A stretch of 64,000 nt of DNA from Lachnospiraceae bacterium (GTDB lineage: Bacteria; Bacillota; Clostridia; Lachnospirales; Lachnospiraceae): positions 186,001 to 250,000 of the forward strand of contig JAKVNF010000002.1 of assembly GCA_022483465.1 (NCBI GenBank), written 5' to 3'. Position numbers and translations under genes: made by a program. The notes below the pieces were generated by a model that was not told where the DNA came from, searched no databases, and worked only from the letters and a program-made list of their open reading frames with translations. Positions 57,534 through 64,000 of this stretch are shown piece after piece; positions within the stretch are counted from its first letter, which is position 1; each line of letters begins with the position of its first letter.

Positions 57534-57783
57534 GTTTGTGGTAAGACGCTGAGCGGGCGGCCCCCGCTTTCCGTCTCCGGGAGCGAGCTCCCGGAGACGG
57601 TGAAACTCAGTTTTTCGTATGTAGATTGTATTCAAATGTAACATCGTAGATGCAATGCTGATGTTTCTAAAATCCTGGAAATCAACTGCTTAGAGGCATA
57701 GTATCTGCATCTTCGAATTAAAAATGAGTACAACAAAAAGGCCCCATGGTTAGGAGCCGATAAAAGATATTCGGCTTTGCTTT
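57436..57783. other. Non-coding stretch with three inverted repeats
   Basis: Holds the 7-bp hairpin at 57440-57457, the 14-bp inverted repeat GCGAAGTATGAGGT (57476-57489 / 57520-57533, 30-nt loop) and a 14-bp hairpin CCGTCTCCGGGAGC / GCTCCCGGAGACGG (57571-57584 / 57587-57600). The first two probably belong to the IS200/IS605 end; the third may be a terminator or the edge of the IS91-type module. No gene seen. Confidence 0.55.
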
Positions 57784-59320
57784 TTATGCGCTGTTGGATT
57801 TAGCTTCAGGCCTTGGCTTGAAATCTACTTTCACCATATCAGCGCCACACCTTGGACAAATATGATAATCATCCGAAAATAGCTCAAGGAGTATCTCGCT
57901 TTTACCCATGCCAGCAAAACGTGAGACAAACCTCTGCTTCTTTTGCTGTTTCTGAATACGGGCTACATTCTTCTTCCTTTGAGAATTACTCAGATACCCA
58001 TAGTATCGGATCTTCTGGAAGCCCTTAGGTAGGATATGAAGAAGAAATCTGCGAATGAATTCCTGTAAGCGGACTTTGATAACTACCCATTTTCCACCCT
58101 GCTTATTGTCTTTGGCTTTGAACGTTACTGTTTCTCTGTCATAGCTGAGAATCCTGCCCTCACTGATTGCGACACGATTAACATTGGCGTTAGTAAAGAA
58201 CCGGGTTGATGGGTTCCATACCACAACCTCCATGGTGAACTCTCGACGCGATAATGTCTGATGAAGATATAGAATCCCCATTTGGAGCTCTTTTCTTCTC
58301 TGCATAATGCCTATCTTGTTATTTATAGTCACATGCTCGGCAAGTAGGTGTATGCTTTTAGGCAATCTAGGTGATACTTTGTTACATGATGCAACACAGC
58401 ACGGATAGAAGTGTACCCAGCTCGAGCTCAAAGTGAGGGATTAGTGGTCTCATGCTAGGCGATCGCTTATCAACCCGTTTCTTAACTAACGCCTTAACAT
58501 ATCTGCCGAGATACTGGATGGCATTGCCCTTGCCGCATAGTGTCTCTTTGATATCAATGTCCCAGGATTTTTTATACATGCTGTCCTTGAAAGCCTGCCA
58601 GTCCTGAGGAGTTCTGATGCTGTCATCACCGGGCATGATCAGTTTCCCGGCATCATAAAGCTCTTGCAGGCCGGCCATGAACTTACCTCTGAACTTTGAT
58701 TTCAGGACATTTACAGGGAGACAGAAGTGTTTCTTTTTCCCTTTAACAAATCGCTTTGGCTTTCCCTTCAGCCCGCCTCCGGAAACAATGCAGTGGATAT
58801 GCGGATGGAACATCATGTTGTTTCCCCATGTATGAAGCACCTGAATGACACCGGGTGTTGCACCGAGAAACTTTTTATTCTGCATCAGTTCCACAAGTGT
58901 CTGTCCTGAAGCCTTATGCAGCAGATCATAGAGCAGACTCTTGTTGGCAAAGATCAGAGGATTCAGCTCACATGGAGCGGTAAAGACGACATGAAAGTAT
59001 GAGCAATCCACAAGCTCAGACTGGCGTTCATCAACCCAGATTTCCTTGTTGACATACTGATCCATTGGGCAGTTACGGTTACCACATGAGTTGTAGTGAA
59101 TTTCGGTATAACCACAGCGGGGGCATTCTACTTTGTTATAGCCCATTGCTTCCGTCCGACACTTGGAAATACAATCGGCAGCTTTGTACTGTTCGGAAGT
59201 GATGTGTCCTGCATAGTCTTTCTGATACTGCGGCCATCCGAGCTGAAAGATCTTCTGAATGGGGTGAGTCTTCTTATTGGCAGCCTTTGCCTGCTCTCGT
59301 GATACGATCTTTATACTCAT
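57784..59320 (-). pseudogene. IS91-family transposase, split by MITE copy 3
   Basis: N-terminal zinc-binding region (CPRCGYTEIHYNSCGNRNCP), HUH motif FHPHIHCIVSGGG, and the motif IQYLGRYVNRVAIS that holds the catalytic Tyr. The MITE cuts exactly within YLGRYV. Excising 58186-58493 and one duplication restores a 406-aa frame. The C-terminal part ends with CPRCGADMVKVDF. ATG 59320 has GAGGT upstream and lies 10 nt after the recombinase stop. Rolling-circle transposase, now disrupted. Confidence 0.88.
58186..58493 (-). mobile_element. MITE copy 3 (308 bp), inside the IS91-type transposase
   Basis: Same element as at 384 and 18484, same orientation as copy 1. Flanked by TTAACATT (58178-58185) and TTAACATA (58494-58501), 7 of 8 matching. 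A few base changes from the other copies. Second case of this MITE sitting in another element's transposase gene. Confidence 0.93.
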
Positions 59321-59330
59321 GATCGGTACC

Positions 59331-60095
59331 TCAAAGAGTATCGATAGGGCTTGTGATTCCATTGAAATCCTGATGTGCCAGAGTAATGTAAATCAGGGTT
59401 GAAGTAATACTGTTATGCCCCATGAGCTCCTTCAGACGGAAAATATCTACGCCAGAGCGATAGCATTCCGTTCCAAAGGCGTGCCGCAGACTGTGGCAGG
59501 TCAGCTTATCCAGTCCAATTGAATCTGCGATCTTACGGACATAGGTCTGGACACTGGTTGTAGAGATCGGCATCGAAGGGATCATCGGAGACGGAAACAG
59601 ATACTCGGTCTTATCCTCTATCTCCGGACTGCCAAGAGATTTCCAGTAGTCAGTAAGAGCCTGAACGGTCGCTTTCCCAAGAATTGCATAACGATCAGAT
59701 CTGTTCTTGGATACCGAAACATAAATACGATGCTCTTTCACATGGATGTCACAGTATCTGAGATTACAGGTCTCCTGACAGCGCAGACCAGCAGAATACA
59801 TGATAATCAGCATGGTTTTGTATCTGATGTTATCTGCTGCATTGAGCAAAGTGCGGAACTGTTCTTTTGTAGGAACAAACGGGATATATTTATCGAACTT
59901 GCGCTTGGGAACCTGAGTTGGATCCCAATGCTTATGGAGAACATAGATTATGAAGTTTTCCAGATGTGCAATGTCGCTGTTGATGGTACGGTCGCTCAGA
60001 TTTTTTGTAGCTTTAAGCCGGTCAAAAAAGGCGCGTATTTCGCCCCATTCAAAACTGGCAGGATCCTTATGAAGCTGAGTATCGAAGGTAAGCAT
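59331..60095 (-). CDS. Tyrosine recombinase
   Basis: 254 aa. SAM-like N-terminal domain (DRTINSDIAHLENFIIYVL), catalytic Arg in YSAGLRCQETCNLRY, His-x-x-Arg in CHSLRHAFGTECYRSG, and final His and Tyr in LMGHNSITSTLIYITLAHQ. Transcribed with the IS91-type transposase, 10 nt apart, as a two-gene module. Its role may be to resolve or assist insertion. Confidence 0.9.
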   Translation of the reverse strand: MLTFDTQLHKDPASFEWGEIRAFFDRLKATKNLSDRTINSDIAHLENFIIYVLHKHWDPTQVPKRKFDKYIPFVPTKEQFRTLLNAADNIRYKTMLIIMYSAGLRCQETCNLRYCDIHVKEHRIYVSVSKNRSDRYAILGKATVQALTDYWKSLGSPEIEDKTEYLFPSPMIPSMPISTTSVQTYVRKIADSIGLDKLTCHSLRHAFGTECYRSGVDIFRLKELMGHNSITSTLIYITLAHQDFNGITSPIDTL

Positions 60096-60527
60096 AACAA
60101 CCAGCGTACGCTGACAAAACCTGCATGAGGCGTTACCATTAAGGGGGGGAGGGTTCCAGTTGTAACCGCAAATACTTCAGAGATTCGCGGTTGACAGCGG
60201 AGGTGAATCTCTTTGCAGGTGTATTGCCTTCGGCCGACGCATCCCCTGGGAATGAACTGCGCAGGTTCGGATCTGGCCTGCAGGTACGCCGGTTGTGATG
60301 GGCGTCTCCGTGTACCTGGATAGGTTGGGCATCCGGGTCCCAGTCTCCTGTCACCCTGAAGCGATGGATCCAGACACAAGAAAGTCCGGCATGGCGATTC
60401 CCCGGGTGGGAACAATACCATGCCGGACGTTCAATTCTGCAGTTTCACTTATGCAACTGCAAGTGGCCGATGCCTGCCTGTTCGGCAGACGTCGGCTACT
60501 CGGGTTATTCTGTTTGTCAGGAGGTTA
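60096..60527. other. Non-coding stretch between two elements
   Basis: No convincing gene. Holds an 11-bp inverted repeat GTCCGGCATGG / CCATGCCGGAC (60384-60394 / 60418-60428). Probably contains the ends of the IS91-type module and of the IS66-type element. Confidence 0.5.
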
Positions 60528-62756
60528 TCATGCTGCCGGGTATGGGCCGACCACCTTTCCATCTCGCATCCACCGGCCATTTACCAGGATGGGTTCTGTC
60601 TCAGATTGAAAACTGATACCTTTCCCGGCCTGTGTGGCTTCTCGCTGCTTCGCTTCGTATGCCCTGTATTCTTCGGACCAGCACATCATCTTTGGAAGAT
60701 ATTCATCTGGGTTGTCTCCCCGCCTCTGATGCTTGGGTATCTCGATGAGGAGATACCGGAAGTAGTACTCCGGATCGGCATCATTCAATTCCGCTGTTGT
60801 TGCGATGGAGTTCGCAATCATGCGGTCGGTGGCACCTTCATCTGAATAAGAAAAGAGACTGCTGTTTCTTTGCAAAGCAATCCTACGGATGTTTCTTTCA
60901 CAGTAAGTGTTGTCCGCAGGTACGTTAGAATCGTAGAGGAAGCTGTCGATGTGACCGCCTTTCTTGCAGTCCTCAAAGTAGTTCATCGCCCTGCGCATCG
61001 TCGCGGTCATCGTTACTCGTTTTGATTGATCAGAGGAAGTACCATGCAGCGAGGCCTGATAGGCCTCCTCATACTCACAGATGTACTGCCAGGCCAGATC
61101 CAGGTGCGGCTTTACGTTTTTGATTCTTCCGGCAACCCGCTCCTCTCCGGACAGGCGCTTGAGCTTCGTATCCTCGCTCTCGGCAAGGCTGATCTCGCGC
61201 AGGATTTTCCATTCCCAGGTCTGTGCCAGCTGTTTTCTGCCTTCCTCCGTTTTCATGAGGTCTTTTGAGGCCATCTTTACAATAAACCAGGCAAGAAAGA
61301 ACGGCCTTCTCAGATGCGCAAGGCAGAATGAGACTACGATCTTTCCTTCAGACTTGCGCTCCAGTTCCGGATATGCAGCATACTTGTCGTTCTTGCATAC
61401 GACAGATGCATTTCCTGTCACTGCCGTAGGATCGGGCTCCGTTTCCTGTTCCAGCGGAGTTGTCTGGCCTGCGGTATCCGAACGATCCGCGTCATTATCC
61501 GGAAGAAAGTCTGCAAACAGACCATCCAGAAATGACTCAGCCCTGGAGGGATTGAAGAAATATGCAGCAGCCTTGGGACCTTCCCGCAGCTCACTTGTAA
61601 TCAGCAGCCAGATATAGGACTTTTCTCCCGGCTTCTCAGCATCATAGATGGATCTCCAGGTGGTTTCATCCATCTGAATGTACTTGCCCGCTATGATGAA
61701 GCTGACGAGATAATCGAAGACGGGAAGCAGATATCTTGCGGCACAGGTATTGCACCAGTAAACCGTTTTCTGCGTTTTCATGGGATAGCCCATGTGACAG
61801 ATCAGAGCAGCGATGCGTTTGTACGGGATGCTCATACTGGTCAGCATGTAGTACATGAAGGCGACGATCTCCGGGGTTGCCCGGGATCCCGGCATGATAT
61901 ATCCCTCGCTGTAGGGCCGGTATAGCGTACGATTCACCTCATGACTGTCAGGATCGGATTTTTCTTCGTTGCTGACATCCTCTGAGTATGCGATGATTGG
62001 TTTCATGATCGTCAGCACGACGACATGAGCCTCCTCTATACTGAGTTTTTCTCTTGCTTCGAATCCCAGCTTAGATAAAGACTTTGCTTTTTCGATCATT
62101 TCCGGAGTCAGATCATCCACATCATAGCTGATTCTGTGCGGGAGATTCTGCGTATCACGCTCCCAGATGCCTGGCTTGCGCTTCTGTTTTTCCTTTGATT
62201 CATCGGGTATCGGTTTTCTCGGGGGACGGCTGCTCCGTCTGGGTTTCCTGTCTTTTTCGCCAGCTCCGCCTTTCCCGGACGGATTCTCATCCTGAGTTTT
62301 TCCGTCACTGTCTTTCCCATTTTCGTCTGCATTGGCTGGCTCTGCAGGTTCTTCTGTCCCTGTCGTGTCTTTGGCCTGCTCTCCATCAGCGTCAGACTCT
62401 TCGGTGAGCGGATCTGTCTCCACATCCTCGCTGCCGCCTTGTGGAATCCCGGTTTCGAGTTCTTTCCCAGAGAGCTGCTCGTCCTTTTCCCCAAAGGCTC
62501 TCCTACGTCCGAGTTTGTTGTTCTCGTCCTTATTCTGCTCCTTCTGTTTGAGTTCCTCATTTTCCTTTTGCAGCGCTTTATAATCTTCAGCTGCTTTTTC
62601 AGCTGCCTTTATCAGCGCTGCAATGCGGTTCGTCTTGACGATGTCATCCACGATAACCTCACTAAAGATGTTCGAGATGTCGCTCGGACTGAAAGCGCCA
62701 CACTGGTACAGGAGGTTGTACTTATGAAGTCTCTGGACAGGGATCTCGGTTTCCAT
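60528..62756 (-). CDS. tnpC: IS66 transposase TnpC with long charged insert
   Basis: 742 aa, longer than the usual ~520. The N-terminal coiled coil (LIKAAEKAAEDYKALQKENEELKQKEQ) is followed by a ~100-residue acidic low-complexity insert (residues ~85-190). The DDE core then has IQMDETTWRS, VVCKNDKYAAYPEL and NTYCERNIRRIALQRNSSLF. ATG 62756 overlaps the accessory gene's stop. The second Asp lies in a large insert rich in Asp and Thr. Confidence 0.9.
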   Translation of the reverse strand: METEIPVQRLHKYNLLYQCGAFSPSDISNIFSEVIVDDIVKTNRIAALIKAAEKAAEDYKALQKENEELKQKEQNKDENNKLGRRRAFGEKDEQLSGKELETGIPQGGSEDVETDPLTEESDADGEQAKDTTGTEEPAEPANADENGKDSDGKTQDENPSGKGGAGEKDRKPRRSSRPPRKPIPDESKEKQKRKPGIWERDTQNLPHRISYDVDDLTPEMIEKAKSLSKLGFEAREKLSIEEAHVVVLTIMKPIIAYSEDVSNEEKSDPDSHEVNRTLYRPYSEGYIMPGSRATPEIVAFMYYMLTSMSIPYKRIAALICHMGYPMKTQKTVYWCNTCAARYLLPVFDYLVSFIIAGKYIQMDETTWRSIYDAEKPGEKSYIWLLITSELREGPKAAAYFFNPSRAESFLDGLFADFLPDNDADRSDTAGQTTPLEQETEPDPTAVTGNASVVCKNDKYAAYPELERKSEGKIVVSFCLAHLRRPFFLAWFIVKMASKDLMKTEEGRKQLAQTWEWKILREISLAESEDTKLKRLSGEERVAGRIKNVKPHLDLAWQYICEYEEAYQASLHGTSSDQSKRVTMTATMRRAMNYFEDCKKGGHIDSFLYDSNVPADNTYCERNIRRIALQRNSSLFSYSDEGATDRMIANSIATTAELNDADPEYYFRYLLIEIPKHQRRGDNPDEYLPKMMCWSEEYRAYEAKQREATQAGKGISFQSETEPILVNGRWMRDGKVVGPYPAA

Positions 62757-63133
62757 CACCGGGCCTCTTTGTCTACGGAAGCAAGGCTTGCGCTGGCCTT
62801 CTGAACGGCATCCTGATAGGCGCGGAGAGCCTTCCTCAGCTGTGTATTCTCATTCCGCAGAGATGCATTTGCCTCCTCCAGCTCTGTTATTCTGGAAATC
62901 AAAGTTTTCGTCGAACCTTCAGCCCGAACAGAGTTTGCCTGCTCTGCTGGTGCGTCGGAGGCCGATGCCTGCTTTCGAACGTACTTCCTGGTGGGCACAA
63001 CCTCCCCTGTAACGGGATCAAGCTTCCCGATCAGCTTCCGGTCTGTCTTGTGCTGTTTAGCCTCCTTGTCCCAATAGCTGTGTGAAGAATAAACGTATAC
63101 CGTATCCCCCTGTCTCAGATGAATGGTACCCAT
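62756..63133 (-). CDS. IS66-associated accessory protein, 125 aa
   Basis: N-terminal half: YVYSSHSYWDKEAKQHKTDRKLIGKLDPVTGEVVPTRKY, similar in kind to the N-terminal segment of IS4/IS1634 transposases. C-terminal half is a coiled coil (ISRITELEEANASLRNENTQLRKAL). No catalytic motif. Placed between tnpB and tnpC and translationally coupled to tnpC. Possibly binds the element ends or TnpC. Not a standard IS66 gene as far as I can tell. Confidence 0.75.
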   Translation of the reverse strand: MGTIHLRQGDTVYVYSSHSYWDKEAKQHKTDRKLIGKLDPVTGEVVPTRKYVRKQASASDAPAEQANSVRAEGSTKTLISRITELEEANASLRNENTQLRKALRAYQDAVQKASASLASVDKEAR

Positions 63134-63140
63134 GTCAGAC

Positions 63141-63171
63141 CTCCTGAGAGCTGCTTATCAGTTCTCAGGAG
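63141..63171 (-). promoter_or_regulatory. Hairpin that hides the accessory gene's ribosome site
   Basis: On the minus strand CTCCTGAGA pairs with TCTCAGGAG (13-nt loop). The 3' arm contains the AGGAG of the ribosome binding site, 7 nt before ATG 63133. It could limit translation of the accessory protein and so of tnpC. Confidence 0.55.
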
Positions 63172-63180
63172 TATAGTAAC

Positions 63181-63223
63181 ATATCTATACCCTCTTGTCA
63201 ACCGAAAATAAGGGTATAGATAT
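63181..63223. repeat. 12-bp inverted repeat between tnpB and the accessory gene
   Basis: ATATCTATACCC (63181-63192) and GGGTATAGATAT (63212-63223), perfect, 19-nt loop. AT-rich; may hold a promoter or a protein site for the accessory gene. Confidence 0.6.
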
Positions 63224-63278
63224 CTGAATATTTATACTCCCCACTGAAGTAGCCTGAAAGTTCAAAAACCGCGTGTTT

Positions 63279-63668
63279 TCAGGATCTCTGGGATTCTGCG
63301 GCCACCTGATCAGGCATGTCGATGTGCGGGTATACTTCGCGGATGGTACCGTCAAGTGCGATTCCGCTCATGAGCTGACGGTACTGCTCCGGAGAAAGAG
63401 ATCTGGCTTCGTCCGCATTCCTGGGATACTGGAATGAGTTTCCCGGCGCAAGGCGAAGCGTATAGAGCACAGTGCCGATTCCCTCGAAGCAGATCCCCTT
63501 GATCGTTCTGGCAGATCTGCCACGAAAAAGATAGAGAACTCCACGGTCCGTTGGATCCAGGTGATAGTTCAGCATGACATAAGCGGAGAGTCCATCAACG
63601 CCGCGGCGCATATCCACCCTCTTCGTGCAGAGAATGATCTTCCTGAAGCCGATGCCGTCAACAAACAT
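63279..63668 (-). CDS. tnpB: IS66 accessory protein TnpB
   Basis: 129 aa. The family pattern is clear: FRKIILCTKRVDMRRGVDGLSAYV, DPTDRGVLYLFRGRSARTIKGICFEGIG and YTLRLAPGNSFQYPR. ATG 63668 follows AAGGAGG; the frame extends to 63875 but the upstream part overlaps the tnpA-like gene. Needed for IS66 transposition, exact function unknown. Confidence 0.93.
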   Translation of the reverse strand: MFVDGIGFRKIILCTKRVDMRRGVDGLSAYVMLNYHLDPTDRGVLYLFRGRSARTIKGICFEGIGTVLYTLRLAPGNSFQYPRNADEARSLSPEQYRQLMSGIALDGTIREVYPHIDMPDQVAAESQRS

Positions 63669-63972
63669 GAAAAGCCTCCTTAAGCATGGAGAGGGTCTCG
63701 CGCCGGACAGAAGAGTAGAGATAGAGCCGACAGGACCGTGTCTCCAGGATAACTTCCGGAGACACGGCAGGCCCTCCCGGCCTGCCTGGAACAGATCCGG
63801 CATTTCCTTCTTCCGGTGTACCGGTGATCCGCGGAAGATCAGAGTGGTTCGACCGGCTGCGGGAACCCGAGTCATCAGCAGTACCCGGTTCCGAGCCTAT
63901 TGTATTGACATCAGGGCGTACATGTCCGTTTACGATATCGGTGATGTCTACGAAGTTCTCTGTCTCTGGCAC
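63658..63972 (-). CDS. IS66 TnpA-like protein, may extend past the window
   Basis: At least 104 aa from GTG 63972; the frame stays open to the edge. Low-complexity middle (GSRSRSNHSDLPRITGTPEEG), C-terminal segment VILETRSCRLYLYSSVRRETLSMLKEAFHVC. It overlaps tnpB by 11 nt, as orf1/orf2 of IS66 elements do. Assigned mainly by position. Confidence 0.6.
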   Translation of the reverse strand: MPETENFVDITDIVNGHVRPDVNTIGSEPGTADDSGSRSRSNHSDLPRITGTPEEGNAGSVPGRPGGPAVSPEVILETRSCRLYLYSSVRRETLSMLKEAFHVC

Positions 63973-64000
63973 TGAAACAGAGGATGCCTTCCTGTTACTG

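Larger units (their letters stand above)
60528..64000 (-). mobile_element. IS66-type element, continues past the right edge
   Basis: Minus-strand order: tnpA-like, tnpB, a 125-aa accessory gene, tnpC. The last two overlap by a few bases, as do the first two. Left limit lies somewhere in 60096-60527; the other end is outside the window. Lower GC than the surrounding chromosome. Confidence 0.8.

Noticed and set aside
58382-59362. Reading the IS91-type transposase as a complete 326-aa protein
   Set aside because: The last ~35 residues are encoded by the MITE; the true C-terminus continues at 58185 after removing the MITE.
60295-60845. Plus-strand open frames in and next to the gap between the recombinase and IS66 genes
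   Set aside because: No motif or ribosome site, and they run into the antisense of tnpC.

Overview
The window is a GC-rich stretch of chromosome from an anaerobic Firmicute, most like a gut Lachnospiraceae-type Clostridium. Supporting this: clostridial-type Hcp, the DUF438/hemerythrin redox genes, CBS-DRTGG family II pyrophosphatase, GPH sugar symporters, strong AGGAGG-type ribosome sites and many GTG/TTG starts. The species cannot be named from the sequence alone.

Region 1 (1-22.8 kb) is a large plant-glycoside utilisation locus: three GH78 alpha-L-rhamnosidases (two broken by insertions), three GH43 enzymes (one frameshifted), a GH2, a GH39, an alpha/beta esterase, a GPH symporter, an AraC regulator and, unusually, a GT1/macrolide-type glycosyltransferase. 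Genes overlap or nearly touch, as in operons. Region 2 (22.9-31.1 kb) starts with a dead IS1595-type element, then an orphan sensor kinase and housekeeping genes (hisH, hisF, pepD, ung, lysA). Region 3 (31.2-40.8 kb) is a second glycoside locus: GH1, GPH symporter, AraC regulator, GH2, sugar isomerase/epimerase and GH78. Region 4 (40.9-45.9 kb) holds a solitary hypF, two small doubtful genes, tRNA-Leu(CAA) and an L,D-transpeptidase.

Region 5 (45.9-52.5 kb) is a compact nitrosative/redox-stress locus built around a Crp/Fnr-type regulator: hcp, a small GNAT, a DUF1858/DUF438/PAS protein and a bicupin on one strand; an unrecognised 199-aa protein, a hemerythrin and a 53-aa Cys-rich protein on the other. 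Three palindromes of the form TGTTGC-N4-GCAACA lie at exactly the same distance from a -10 box in front of the three transcription units, which defines a candidate local regulon. Region 6 (52.5-56.8 kb) has enolase, a methyltransferase, pyrophosphatase and a small lipoprotein. Region 7 (56.8-64 kb) is a pile of mobile DNA: IS200/IS605 tnpA, an IS91-type transposase with a tyrosine recombinase, and an IS66-type element with an extra accessory gene, running off the right edge.

The most striking mobile signal is a 308-bp non-coding element present three times (384, 18484, 58186). It has inverted ends matching those of the IS1595-type element at 22861-24064 and 8-bp target duplications (one copy with a single mismatch). 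It is therefore a MITE family probably moved in trans by an IS1595-type transposase. Each copy interrupts a gene whose reading frame is restored exactly if the copy and one duplication are removed.
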